In this document: positions 8,830 to 17,199 of the stretch, in pieces
Numbering within the stretch: position 1 is the first letter of the stretch
How the letters are laid out: each line of letters begins with the position of its first letter
Assembly (NCBI GenBank): GCA_964521425.1
Contig: CAZFRO010000001.1
Span: 171,051 to 235,050, forward strand
DNA length: 64,000 nt
Source of the DNA: Joyebacterum sp964521425
Lineage (GTDB): Bacteria > Joyebacterota > Joyebacteria > Joyebacterales > Joyebacteraceae
Reading direction: 5' to 3'
Made by a program: the position numbers and the translations under genes
Notes under the pieces: model-generated
The model's input: the letters and a program-made list of their open reading frames with translations, nothing else
Databases searched by the model: none
Told to the model about the DNA's origin: nothing

Positions 8830-10644
8830 ACGCACGCGGCGGTCGTCATCTCCTCATTCCTTTCCCTCCTGCTCCTAGTAGCGTTACCACTGCCGGCCAT
8901 CTCCAGCGTCGATTGTGGGCCGGAGGTCATCATCGGTGGCGTCGACGCTTACAATGACTACGGCGTCCAGATCGATGTCGACTCCGAGGGTCGTGCATGG
9001 GCAGTCTGGGCAGGATATGACCCTGTTGATGGTGACGAGGAGATCATGTTCAGCATCAATGACGGGGGAGCCTGGTCGGAGCCGGATACTCTTCATGGAC
9101 ACAACTCGAGTGCGGATCGCTTCCCAGTCATCTCTATCGGGGCCGACGATGTGCCGTGGGTTGTGTGGTACCGGGCTCAGTCCAACGGCGAGCGGCTCTG
9201 GCACTCGCACTGGGGCGATGGCGACTGGACGACGCCCGAGATCCTGCGTGCAGATGCCGGTCGCTACGATGACTACGACCTCTGTGCGGCCACCTCGGAC
9301 GATGTCTGGATGGCCACGGACACATATGTGTCAGGCATCGACCGCCGGGTCATGCTCGTGTACCACTGGGATGGGTCCTCATGGTCTGAGCCGTGGCAGC
9401 TGAGTCTCCCGGAACACGGCTGCTACTTCCCGGACTTCGCATTGGATCCCGCGAGCGACCCATGGTTGACCTGGACGGGTGTGACGACCGAGAGCGCTCT
9501 TCAGCCAGTCGTGTGCAGCCGTTGGATCGGAGACGCTTGGAGCGAGCCGGACACCGTGAACGGTGATTTGCACAACAGCGTTCAAAGCCAGATCGTGTTT
9601 GACGGTGATACTCCGATGGTTCTGTGGAACGGCGATCTGGCCGCGAACGTAGACATCGAGTACAGCCGATTCGAGAACGGCGTCTGGACACCCGCTGCGC
9701 TTGTCAATCTCCCCGATTCCACAAGTGCGGACCGCGACTATCTCGGCACCTGCGAATCGGGATCCAGTGGCGAGATCGCCGTGGTATGGTCGGCCGGCAA
9801 TGTGAACCACGTATTCAGCTGGGACATCCGGGTCTCCTGGTGGACGGGTTCCGGCTGGACCCCTGAGCGCGAGCTGAGCGAGGATCTACCGCAGAAAATC
9901 GATACGAACCCGGACATGGCACTCGCCGATGACGGAGCCCTCTGGTCGGCCTGGGTCTGCTACGAGGAGATTGCCTACCCTTGGGATCAGGACATCAGGG
10001 CAACTTCGTGTGTTCTAACGACTCCCGTTGACTTCGGGCCGCTCAGCGTGGAGCTGAGCGGGTCTGACGCGAGTATCTCATGGTACGCAGCCGGAGACGC
10101 CGCGGGTGGCCCCTTCTTCGTCGGGCGAGCTACGACACGAGACCCAGCCACACTTCCTATGAGCCCCCCGGACAGCGCAGCCCAGCTAAACTCCGATGGT
10201 ATCGTAACCGCTCCTCTTGAGTGGCAGGACGAAGACCTGCCGGATGGAACACTCACGCTCTACTGGGTGGAGTGGCGTCGCCCTCATGGCTCTGTCTTCA
10301 TTGGTCCTGTACTCGTTGCTACGGACTCCGCCGTGTCGGATCTGCCTGCTCGGTTGCTGTCGACAACGCCTAACCCCACGCGAGTCGGGGCATCGTTCCA
10401 CATCAAGCAGTTCTCACCAGGTAGCGCGGAGCTTGTTCTCTACACCGTCGGCGGCCGAGAGCTCAGGAGGCTACGCACACCGCTTCGACAAGCCTCGCGC
10501 GCGCAGCCTTTAGATGTGCATCTCTACTGGGACGGGACCGACACGTCCGGCACCCGTGTGGCCAGCGGGGTCTACGTCGCCCAGCTGCTTCTCAATGGCG
10601 AGGCAGTGGTCGGCCAGAGGGGAGGTGTAACGCTGGTTAGATAG
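8830..10644 (+). CDS. Secreted BNR/sialidase-like propeller protein with Ig-like C-terminal sorting domain; start codon anomalous
   Basis: The first legal in-frame start is ATG 9046, but the same frame is open and protein-like back to 8827. It encodes a signal peptide (VVISSFLSLLLLVALPLPAISS) and then a DCGPEVIIGG... strand that begins the mature protein. The body repeats WSEP/WTPE blades about six times (for example GGAWSEPDTL, SSWSEPWQLS, DAWSEPDTV, SGWTPERELS), suggesting a six-bladed propeller. The last 90 residues (TPNPTRVGASF... to GGVTLVR) are the FlgD-like/T9SS-type C-terminal domain. A GAGAAGG ribosome site (8811-8817) points to a start near 8830, where the codon is ACG. In-frame TAG at 8824 blocks ATG 8782. 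It may use a rare start, or it is a freshly damaged gene. Bounds at the 5' end are uncertain. Confidence 0.72.
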   Translation, partial: THAAVVISSFLSLLLLVALPLPAISSVDCGPEVIIGGVDAYNDYGVQIDVDSEGRAWAVWAGYDPVDGDEEIMFSINDGGAWSEPDTLHGHNSSADRFPVISIGADDVPWVVWYRAQSNGERLWHSHWGDGDWTTPEILRADAGRYDDYDLCAATSDDVWMATDTYVSGIDRRVMLVYHWDGSSWSEPWQLSLPEHGCYFPDFALDPASDPWLTWTGVTTESALQPVVCSRWIGDAWSEPDTVNGDLHNSVQSQIVFDGDTPMVLWNGDLAANVDIEYSRFENGVWTPAALVNLPDSTSADRDYLGTCESGSSGEIAVVWSAGNVNHVFSWDIRVSWWTGSGWTPERELSEDLPQKIDTNPDMALADDGALWSAWVCYEEIAYPWDQDIRATSCVLTTPVDFGPLSVELSGSDASISWYAAGDAAGGPFFVGRATTRDPATLPMSPPDSAAQLNSDGIVTAPLEWQDEDLPDGTLTLYWVEWRRPHGSVFIGPVLVATDSAVSDLPARLLSTTPNPTRVGASFHIKQFSPGSAELVLYTVGGRELRRLRTPLRQASRAQPLDVHLYWDGTDTSGTRVASGVYVAQLLLNGEAVVGQRGGVTLVR

Positions 10645-10723
10645 GAGGCGGAATGCACGAGTGTCCATCTATGCCGCCTCTCCTCACTCTCGGAATTCCT
10701 CCCGTACAATCCCCACAGGCCTA

Positions 10724-10759
10724 CCTGCGCCCCGCGCAGGCGTACCTGCCCTGCGCAGG
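10724..10759. repeat. Two adjacent CCTGCGC hairpins
   Basis: CCTGCGC/GCGCAGG (10724-10740, loop CCC) is followed by the palindrome CCTGCGCAGG (10750-10759). Both are preceded by near-identical TACCTGC words. They lie between the propeller gene stop and the acpS promoter and may act as a terminator. The 212-base gap otherwise holds only that promoter. Confidence 0.4.
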
Positions 10760-10761
10760 CG

Positions 10762-10791
10762 TTGACCACGTGCCCGGCATCGCGGTACAAT
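10762..10791 (+). promoter_or_regulatory. Sigma-70-type promoter for the acpS-acs-acp-kbl operon
   Basis: TTGACC (10762-10767) and TACAAT (10786-10791) with an 18-base spacer, about 60 bases before the acpS start. Confidence 0.55.
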
Positions 10792-10856
10792 CCTCCCAAG
10801 CAAATCTACTGTTCCGCCGTACCAGGCGGGAGCCCCACGGATCTCGGAGGAGAAGG

Positions 10857-11243
10857 TTGGTTGTCGGAGTTGGAATCGACATCGTTTATCTCAAGACCTT
10901 CCGCGCTCGTCTGAGTGACGAACTCGTGGATGAGCTCTTCCTGCCTTCGGAGATCGAGTACTGCAGGTCGCAGGCTCGGTCGTGGGAGGCGTTCGGCGCT
11001 CGTCTTGCCGCGAAAGAAGCGCTCTTCAAGGCTCTGGGAGCCGGCTTGGCGCAGGGGATCCGCTGGAAAGACGTTGAGATCTTAAGAGAACCATCGGGCG
11101 AGCCGCAACTGAGCCTCAAGGGCACGGTTCTCGATACGGCCATAGACAGGGGAGCCGGCCGGTGGCTCCTGTCGCTCACTCACAGTCGAGAGAGTGCCGC
11201 CGCCGTTGTTGTACTTGACTCGCATCCCGCCAAGGTGGAGTAG
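10857..11243 (+). CDS. acpS: Holo-[acyl-carrier-protein] synthase
   Basis: A 128-residue phosphopantetheinyl transferase that moves the 4'-phosphopantetheine arm of CoA onto acyl carrier protein. The N-terminal VVGVGIDIV (family GxGxDIV, Mg-binding Asp) and the FGARLAAKEALFKAL helix near residue 45 (family FAAKEA, Mg-binding Glu) are both present, as is the SLTHSRESA strand near 108. The start is a TTG at 10857, after GGAGG with a 6-base gap; this gives the normal AcpS length of 120-130. It heads an operon containing an acyl carrier protein, its likely substrate. Confidence 0.9.
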   Translation: MVVGVGIDIVYLKTFRARLSDELVDELFLPSEIEYCRSQARSWEAFGARLAAKEALFKALGAGLAQGIRWKDVEILREPSGEPQLSLKGTVLDTAIDRGAGRWLLSLTHSRESAAAVVVLDSHPAKVE

Positions 11244-11321
11244 CCACCAGGGGCGACAGACGACAACGCACCATCCGGAGTGGAAGCACGCCGCCCTACG
11301 TCCGACGTGAAAGGAGTTGTC

Positions 11322-13067
11322 TTGAGCAACATTGGATCTTACGAAGAGAGACTGAAGGACTTCGACTGGGGAATAGCGAAAGAGGTTCTGGGTTGGGAGG
11401 ATGGTGAACTCCTCAACATAGGACACATCTGCTCAGACAGGGTATGTGCGCGGGGGCAGGCCGACAAGGTCGCCCTCATCTGGGAGGGCTTCGGGGGCAA
11501 GAAGCGCACCTACACTTTCGACGACCTCAGAGTCTACTCGAACGGATTCGCGAAGTTCCTCACTGACCGTGGGCTCAAGCCCGGTGACCGCATCTGCATC
11601 TTCATGGACAAGATCCCAAGTCTCTACTTCTCATTCCTTGGCGTCCTGAAGATGGGCGGCATCGCGCAGCCCCTCTTCTCCGCGTTTGGCGACGAATCGC
11701 TCGAGGTCCGTCTGGAGAGCGCGGGCACGGCGGCGATACTCACAACCAGGAAACACGTCAAGAAGGTCCGCAAGATCCTGGACAAGCTACCGGAACTCAA
11801 ACACGTTATCGTCGTAGAGGGCGATGAGTCGAAGCTGAAGGGTGAAGAGGTGTTCTTCGATGTGGAGGCCGCGCCCCGAGTCGAGGAGTTCGAATCGTAC
11901 GCCGCAACCCCGGAGACACCTTCCGTGCTGCACTACACGTCGGGAACGACGGGTCAGCCGAAGGGCGCGCAGCATGTCCACAGCTCGATCTGGGGGCAGG
12001 TGTTGACGACTTCCTGGGTCCTGGACCTGAGGGAGGACGACATCTACTGGTGCACGGCCGACCCCGGCTGGGTGACCGGTACAAGCTACGGCATCATCGG
12101 GCCGTGGTCGCTCGGTGTCACGCAGTGCGTGCTTGATTCCGGCTTCACGTGCGTGCGCTGGTACGAGTTCATCCAGGACAACCGCGTCACCGTGTGGTAC
12201 TCGGCTCCTACGGCAATTCGCTCACTCATGCGGGACGGCGCTGAGCCGGTCAAGGCGCACGATCTCTCCTCGCTCAGGCATCTCGCCTCCGTGGGTGAGC
12301 CGCTCAACGCTGAGGCTGTCATCTGGAGCGAGGAGGTATATGGACTCCCATTCCTGGATACGTTCTGGCAGACGGAGACGGGTGCGATGATGATCTCGAA
12401 CTACCCGGACATGCCCATCAAGCCCGGATCGATGGGGAAGCCGTTCCCCGGTATCGAGGCGGCCGTGCTGGATCTCAAGACGCACGAGCCCATCAAGGAG
12501 CCCGGGACGGTCGGACTGATAGCGTTTCGCCCAGGCTGGCCAGCGATGTTCCGCGCGTACCGGAACAAGCCGGACATCTACCGGAGCAAGTTCGCAGGGG
12601 CTCCCGAGAACGCCACACCCGATGAGCTTCGGACCAACACCGATCTCTGGTACGTCTCCGGCGACAGGGCGAGCATCGATGCCGACGGGTACTACTGGTT
12701 CGTCGGACGCGACGATGATGTCATCAACACGGGCGGACACTTGGTCGGTCCCTTCGAAATCGAGTCAGCGCTTGTCGAGCACGAGGCGATCGCGGAGGCC
12801 GCAGCCATCGGCAAGCCGGACGAGGTGAACATGGAGGTCGTCAAAGCCTTCGTATCCCTCAAGCCGGGGTTTGAACCGTCCGGTGATCTCGAGCTATCGA
12901 TCATGAACTTCATCAGGAAGAAGCTGTCTCCTCTGGCCATGCCTCAGGAGATAGAGTACATGGAGAAGCTCCCGAAGACCCGCTCCGGGAAGATTCTGAG
13001 ACGTTATCTCAGGGCGCTTGAGTGGGGCGAGGACGTTGGAGATCTCTCGACACTTGAGGATGACTAG
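11322..13067 (+). CDS. Acetyl-CoA synthetase-like AMP-forming acyl-CoA ligase
   Basis: A 581-residue ANL enzyme close to AcsA. The P-loop YTSGTTGQPKGAQH is near residue 205, the FWQTETGAMM motif near residue 347, YVSGDRASIDADGYYWFVGR near 445, and the C-terminal lysine motif KTRSGKILRR near 560. The acs-like WCTADPGWVTGTSYGIIGPW segment near residue 243 argues for acetate or propionate. At 581 residues it is shorter than typical Acs (about 650), like archaeal and FCB short forms. The start is TTG 11322 after AAAGGAG. It shares an operon with acp, kbl and an acetate transporter, which supports acetate as substrate. Loading of the adjacent acyl carrier protein instead of CoA is a speculative alternative. 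Confidence 0.87.
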   Translation: MSNIGSYEERLKDFDWGIAKEVLGWEDGELLNIGHICSDRVCARGQADKVALIWEGFGGKKRTYTFDDLRVYSNGFAKFLTDRGLKPGDRICIFMDKIPSLYFSFLGVLKMGGIAQPLFSAFGDESLEVRLESAGTAAILTTRKHVKKVRKILDKLPELKHVIVVEGDESKLKGEEVFFDVEAAPRVEEFESYAATPETPSVLHYTSGTTGQPKGAQHVHSSIWGQVLTTSWVLDLREDDIYWCTADPGWVTGTSYGIIGPWSLGVTQCVLDSGFTCVRWYEFIQDNRVTVWYSAPTAIRSLMRDGAEPVKAHDLSSLRHLASVGEPLNAEAVIWSEEVYGLPFLDTFWQTETGAMMISNYPDMPIKPGSMGKPFPGIEAAVLDLKTHEPIKEPGTVGLIAFRPGWPAMFRAYRNKPDIYRSKFAGAPENATPDELRTNTDLWYVSGDRASIDADGYYWFVGRDDDVINTGGHLVGPFEIESALVEHEAIAEAAAIGKPDEVNMEVVKAFVSLKPGFEPSGDLELSIMNFIRKKLSPLAMPQEIEYMEKLPKTRSGKILRRYLRALEWGEDVGDLSTLEDD

Positions 13068-13146
13068 AACCGCAGCGACTGCCGGTAGGGGCATGGTCGC
13101 GAGGTGGAAGTGATCGCAAGGGCGTTCACGGAGGAAAGGAAGACCA

Positions 13147-13395
13147 ATGGACGAGATGAAAGGCGTTGTGCTGGAGTACATCATCGACGAGTACGTCGAT
13201 GAGGACGATGATATGGACGTTGGCTTCGATACGGCGCTCATCTCATCCGGCATCGTGGACAGCTTCTCCATGGTGTCGCTCAAGGTCTTCCTTGAGAAGA
13301 AGTACAACATCAAGCTTTCGGACGGCGAGGCTACGCCGGAGGCGTTCGACACCGTCACTTCCATAGTGGAACTCGTGAACAAGCATCTGGGTTGA
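13147..13395 (+). CDS. Acyl carrier protein
   Basis: An 82-residue acidic protein with the phosphopantetheine attachment motif SSGIVDSFSM, the Ser of DSFSM (residue 39) being the modified residue. The motif is the divergent DSF/DSL type rather than the fatty-acid-synthase DSLD. GGAGG precedes the ATG. It sits between the acetyl-CoA-synthetase-like gene and kbl, 14 bases before kbl. Such stand-alone acyl carrier proteins next to an adenylating enzyme often carry an acyl group for one dedicated reaction; here the partner would be the ligase or the oxoamine synthase. A general fatty acid role is less likely because no fab genes are near. Confidence 0.88.
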   Translation: MDEMKGVVLEYIIDEYVDEDDDMDVGFDTALISSGIVDSFSMVSLKVFLEKKYNIKLSDGEATPEAFDTVTSIVELVNKHLG

Positions 13396-13408
13396 TCTGG
13401 AGGCGGGC

Positions 13409-14656
13409 ATGGCGTATTCCGACAAGACGCGACAGGCGTTCGTTGACGACATAGGGGAGATCAAGAACAAGGGGATCTTCAAGGAGAAGCGCTTCATCTG
13501 CTCGCCGCAGGGCGCAGCGATCAGTGTCGAGTATCCTGAAGGGTCTCCGCGGGAGGAAGTCCTCAACTTCTGCGCGAACAACTACCTCGGTCTCTCAAGT
13601 CACGCGGACGTGATAAAGGCCGCCCACGAGGGTCTTGACTCACGCGGTTACGGCATGAGTTCGGTGCGGTTCATCTGCGGCACGCAGGACATCCACAGGG
13701 ATCTCCAGGACAAGATGTCGGGTTTCCTTGGAATGGAGGACACCCTTCTCTTCCCGTCGTGCATGGACGCAAATGCGGGAGTCTTCGAGGCCATTCTTGA
13801 GCCGGAGGATGTGATCATCGCCGACAGGCTGATCCACGCCTCGCTCGTCGATGGCATCAGGCTCTGCTCCGCCCAGTACGACACGTTCAAGCACATGAAC
13901 ATGAAGCACCTTGAGAAGAAACTGGAACTCCATCAGGACAAGCGGCACAGGCTCATCGTCACGGACGGTGTCTTCTCGATGGATGGAGATCTCTGCCCAC
14001 TCGATGAACTGTGCGAGCTCGCGGAGAAGTACGACGCGATGGTGCTCGTCGACGAGTCCCATGCCAGCGGGTTCATCGGCAGAACGGGACGCGGCACGCA
14101 CGAGCACTTCGACGTGATGGACAAGGTCGATATCATCACCACGACGTTCGGCAAGGCCCTTGGCGGCGCCTCCGGTGGTTGTGTCTCCGGCAGGAAGGAA
14201 CTCGTTGAGCTCTGTCGCCAGAAGGCACGGCCGTACCTCTTCTCCAACTCCATGGCACCACCCATCGTTGCCGCATCCATAAAGGTCATCGAGGTGCTGT
14301 CGAAGACAACGGAGCGTCGGGACAAGCTGGAGGAGAACACGCAGCGTTTCAGGGAGGGAATGACGGCGGCCGGTCTGAACATCCGACCCGGTGTGACGCC
14401 CATCGTTCCAGTGATGCTCTACAACGCGAAGCTCGCGAACGACATGGCGAGGGACATGTACGCCGAGGGGATCTACGTGATCGGTTTCTTCTTCCCGGTT
14501 GTCGCTGCAGGTGCTGCGCGGATTCGTGTTCAGCTCTCCGCTGCGCACGAGTTCGAGCACATCGACAAGTGCGTCGCTGCCTTCGCGAAGGTGGGAGAGA
14601 AGTACGGCATCATCGGGATGGACAAGAAGGCGATCGTCGACAAATACGGCATGTAG
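13409..14656 (+). CDS. kbl: 2-amino-3-ketobutyrate CoA ligase (glycine C-acetyltransferase)
   Basis: A 415-residue PLP-dependent alpha-oxoamine synthase. Segments NFCANNYLGLSSH, SVRFICGTQDIH, TDGVFSMDGDLCPL, LVDESHASGFIGRTGRG and TTTFGKALGGASGG (PLP lysine near residue 249) follow E. coli Kbl closely along the whole length; the E. coli enzyme is 398 residues. The reaction splits 2-amino-3-ketobutyrate with CoA into glycine and acetyl-CoA. The convergent gene 570 bases away is the NAD-dependent threonine dehydrogenase that makes this substrate, so assignment as Kbl rather than serine palmitoyltransferase or BioF is well supported. An ATG preceded by GGAGG is used. Confidence 0.92.
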   Translation: MAYSDKTRQAFVDDIGEIKNKGIFKEKRFICSPQGAAISVEYPEGSPREEVLNFCANNYLGLSSHADVIKAAHEGLDSRGYGMSSVRFICGTQDIHRDLQDKMSGFLGMEDTLLFPSCMDANAGVFEAILEPEDVIIADRLIHASLVDGIRLCSAQYDTFKHMNMKHLEKKLELHQDKRHRLIVTDGVFSMDGDLCPLDELCELAEKYDAMVLVDESHASGFIGRTGRGTHEHFDVMDKVDIITTTFGKALGGASGGCVSGRKELVELCRQKARPYLFSNSMAPPIVAASIKVIEVLSKTTERRDKLEENTQRFREGMTAAGLNIRPGVTPIVPVMLYNAKLANDMARDMYAEGIYVIGFFFPVVAAGAARIRVQLSAAHEFEHIDKCVAAFAKVGEKYGIIGMDKKAIVDKYGM

Positions 14657-14665
14657 GGGAGGAAC

Positions 14666-15232
14666 ATGAAGAACGATCTTGCGAACCCGGCCCCCTTGGG
14701 TCTCATGGGGTTCGGAATGACCACGGTTCTCCTGAACATCCACAATGCAGGCTTCTTCGGCCAGGACATCATGATCCTAGCGATGGGCATCTTCTACGGG
14801 GGACTGGCACAGCTGGTCGCCGGCATCATGGAGTTCAGGAAGGGCAACACCTTCGGGGTGACCGCGTTCACGAGCTACGGTCTGTTCTGGATGACGCTCG
14901 TGTTCATTCTCCTGGGCAAGGAGCACGCCTGGTTCGCGTTCGATTCGGTCTTCTTCGGATGGTATCTCTTCATGTGGGGGGTCTTCACCGTCTACATGTG
15001 GTTTGCCACGTGGGGCAAGAACAGGGCGATCCAGTTCGTGTTCCTGAGTCTCACGATTCTCTTCTGGCTTCTGGCGATAGGACACTGGTTCCGCATGCCC
15101 GCGTGGTTCGGCGTTCTGACGGGCTTCGAGGGAATCATCTGCGGGTTCTCAGCCATCTATCTCGCTGCCGCCGAGGTGCTCGAGGAGTCGCACGGGCGCT
15201 CGGTGCTCCCGACAGGGAAGATGGGGGGCTAG
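14666..15232 (+). CDS. satP: Acetate/succinate transporter of the GPR1/FUN34/YaaH family
   Basis: A 188-residue membrane protein, the same length as E. coli SatP, with six hydrophobic segments. The family signature NPAPLGLMGFGMTTVLLNIHNAG-like stretch lies at residues 7-29 (NPAPLGL is diagnostic). These proteins are hexameric inner-membrane channels or symporters for acetate. It is 9 bases behind kbl, with GGGGAGG before the ATG. Together with the acetyl-CoA synthetase of the operon it would take up and activate acetate. Its stop shares the palindrome CTAG with the stop of the convergent tdh gene. Confidence 0.9.
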   Translation: MKNDLANPAPLGLMGFGMTTVLLNIHNAGFFGQDIMILAMGIFYGGLAQLVAGIMEFRKGNTFGVTAFTSYGLFWMTLVFILLGKEHAWFAFDSVFFGWYLFMWGVFTVYMWFATWGKNRAIQFVFLSLTILFWLLAIGHWFRMPAWFGVLTGFEGIICGFSAIYLAAAEVLEESHGRSVLPTGKMGG

Positions 15233-16212
15233 CTGTAGAGCTTGCCCTCGCTGTGCCGCCTCGTGAGCGTTCTCAGCATGTCGGACGTCATAGCTTCGAG
15301 GTCGTAATCCGGGTCCCATCCCCATTCGCACCTCGCCGCTGAGTCATCGATCGATGCAGGCCATGAGTCCGCGATGGCCTGCCGGTAGTCCGGCTCGTAG
15401 GTGATCTCGAATTCCGGGATGTGCCGGCGGATGGAATCGGCCAGCTCCTGAACACTGAAACTCATCGAAGCCATATTGAAGTCACCGTGATGCTCGAGTC
15501 GACCGAGATCGGCTTCCATGAGATCGATCGTACCCTTGATGCAGTCCGGCATGTACATCATCGGCAGCCTCGTGTCAGCCTTGACGAAGCACGTGTACCG
15601 CTTCTCCTCGACAGCTTTGTAGTATATGTCGACGGCGTAGTCCGTCGTCCCTCCACCGGGAAGGGTCTCTGCTGAGATGATCCCTGGGTACCGGAGCCCT
15701 CTCGCGTCGACGCCGAACCGGCGCACGTAGTAGTCGCAGAGAAGCTCCCCGGTGACCTTGGTGACTCCGTAGATCGTCGTTGGCTTGAGCACCGTCTCCT
15801 GTGGTGTGTTCTCGTGTGGGCACCCGTCGCCGAACACGGCTATGGAACTCGGGCACAGCACCTGAGTCAGTTCGGATTCACGCGCGATCTCGAGCGCGTT
15901 CAGGAGTCCGGTGACATTGACGTTCCACGCCCTCAAGGGATGCTTCTCACCGGTGGCGGACAGAACCGCAGCGAGATGGACTACCGTATCGATTCGCTGC
16001 GTATCGACGACATCCTTGAATGCGGCACGATCCGTCACATCCAGATGCAGGTATGGTCCTGTATCCCCGCTCCCCCCGGAACTCGCATCCTTGATGTCGC
16101 TGGCTATGCAGTTGTCGTCGCCGTAACGTCTTCGGAGTTCCCGTGTTAGTTCGGATCCGATCTGTCCCTCGGATCCCGTGACCAGTATCCGCTCGATCCG
16201 CTTCTCAGCCAA
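15229..16212 (-). CDS. tdh: L-threonine 3-dehydrogenase, NAD-dependent epimerase/dehydratase (SDR) type
   Basis: A 327-residue extended short-chain dehydrogenase. The NAD-binding GSEGQIGSEL is near residue 13; the active site shows SSIAVFG near 122 and YGVTK near 148 (Tyr and Lys). The LRYPGIIS and PGGGTTDYAVDIYYKAV segments near 175-195 and RLPMMYMPDCI near 217 are characteristic of the SDR-type threonine dehydrogenase, not of sugar epimerases. It converts threonine to 2-amino-3-ketobutyrate, the substrate of the Kbl encoded opposite. The start is TTG 16212 behind AGGAAGG. It is convergent with satP and overlaps it by 4 bases. Confidence 0.9.
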   Translation of the reverse strand: MAEKRIERILVTGSEGQIGSELTRELRRRYGDDNCIASDIKDASSGGSGDTGPYLHLDVTDRAAFKDVVDTQRIDTVVHLAAVLSATGEKHPLRAWNVNVTGLLNALEIARESELTQVLCPSSIAVFGDGCPHENTPQETVLKPTTIYGVTKVTGELLCDYYVRRFGVDARGLRYPGIISAETLPGGGTTDYAVDIYYKAVEEKRYTCFVKADTRLPMMYMPDCIKGTIDLMEADLGRLEHHGDFNMASMSFSVQELADSIRRHIPEFEITYEPDYRQAIADSWPASIDDSAARCEWGWDPDYDLEAMTSDMLRTLTRRHSEGKLYS

Positions 16213-16332
16213 CAGAGCCGTCCTTCCTGGTTGTTTCTGTCATGCAGGAGGTGTCTTTGACCACTGCAACGATAGCAGATTCCCGACAGGAAGGCGACTC
16301 TCCCTCAAGAGGTAGCGATATGGAGAAGCAGC

Positions 16333-16361
16333 TTCGCACGGGGGGCAACTAGAGCTATAAT
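16333..16361 (+). promoter_or_regulatory. Sigma-70-type promoter for the small unknown gene
   Basis: A perfect -10 TATAAT (16356-16361) lies 17 bases after TTCGCA (16333-16338), which matches four of six -35 positions. It is about 85 bases before the ATG at 16451. Confidence 0.45.
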
Positions 16362-16450
16362 CACTCAGTAGGCGCATCCAGGCCGCTGAGAGTCTCGGGG
16401 ACCGGGGTGCTGATCCGGCGCTCAACGGGCGCTGCCCAAGAGGAGGAGAG

Positions 16451-16777
16451 ATGCACCAAACGAAGTGGGAAGGTCTCCTCGACAAGATCGAGAAGCTCTT
16501 CGGGTTCATCGACCACACGTTCGAGGAGTTCCCGGAGCGGGGGAAGACCATAGAGACTGCCATCTTTGACGGGGCGTCCGGCAAGATGATGCTTGAGAGA
16601 ACCGTCAAGCCTCTTCTTCTCGAGCGCAAGGTCTCTTTTTCAAAGCGCGTTGGCTCTGACGCCGAGTTCGAGAACATCTACTCCGAAGACGAGTTCGTGG
16701 ATACCGTGCGCTGCTACAAGTGGAACAAACTCGCCAATGAGTGGAAGCAGGTCGACATCGCTGACCTCGGACGGTAG
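16451..16777 (+). CDS. Small soluble protein of unknown function
   Basis: A 108-residue charged protein with no signal sequence, membrane segment, Cys cluster or motif that I recognise. The N-terminal 50 residues are helix-prone (LLDKIEKLFGFIDHTFEEF), and the remainder looks mixed alpha/beta with many charged residues (SKRVGSDAEFENIYSEDEF). An ideal AGGAGGAG site is directly before the ATG, and a TATAAT promoter lies upstream, so it is very probably expressed alone. It lies between tdh and the HD-GYP regulator, in neither operon. No function is proposed. Confidence 0.75.
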   Translation: MHQTKWEGLLDKIEKLFGFIDHTFEEFPERGKTIETAIFDGASGKMMLERTVKPLLLERKVSFSKRVGSDAEFENIYSEDEFVDTVRCYKWNKLANEWKQVDIADLGR

Positions 16778-17190
16778 GGCACAGGGCTCCGGACGACGAG
16801 GCGTATGACGAGGCCTCCACAGACCGCCTGCTCGCCATTTGCACTCATTTTGGCCGCATGCTGTTTAGTTATTGCACAGTTCAGTGTTAAACCCTCGCTT
16901 TCTCGATCCACAGCACGTCCCGAAGGCTCTTCCGCCCCTACGTGCACCGGTCCTTCCGGTCGCGTTCATGGCCGCTCAGGTCGGATGTCCCCAGCCACAG
17001 GGGTCAGCGGCTGCCACTCATCTCATCACTGGTACGCTCCTTGCTCTATTGCAGCTCCGTTGAGGAGCGCGCGTGTCTCCCTCTGGGGGGAGGGCGCGGG
17101 ACGATAGGCACCTATCCGTGCCATGTGTGTGCTGCACAGCGTACGCACGACACAATGCACGCAACACAGCAAGAGTGGGGGGGACGAGGT
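16778..17190. other. Long intergenic leader before the HD-GYP regulator
   Basis: About 410 bases without a credible gene. An AT-richer patch at about 16848-16900 (TTGCAC...GTTTAGTTATTGCACAG) is unlike the GC-rich neighbourhood and may hold a promoter, but I cannot fit a clean -35/-10 pair. An in-frame extension of the regulator back to 16942 lacks a ribosome site and is rejected. Confidence 0.4.
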
Positions 17191-17199
17191 TTGGGGGAC

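Noticed and set aside
8433..8957. Plus-strand 174-codon frame over the end of the lamin-tail gene and the next promoter
   Set aside because: Out of frame with both neighbouring genes, spans a terminator and promoter, Arg-rich shadow composition.
10857..14656. Sphingolipid-type cluster (acyl-ACP synthetase, ACP, serine palmitoyltransferase)
   Set aside because: The layout is suggestive, but the oxoamine synthase follows Kbl closely along its length and the convergent dehydrogenase is a threonine dehydrogenase, so threonine breakdown fits better.
16942..17199. N-terminal extension of the HD-GYP regulator
   Set aside because: Sequence has no receiver-domain character and no ribosome site; the receiver begins right after GTG 17200.
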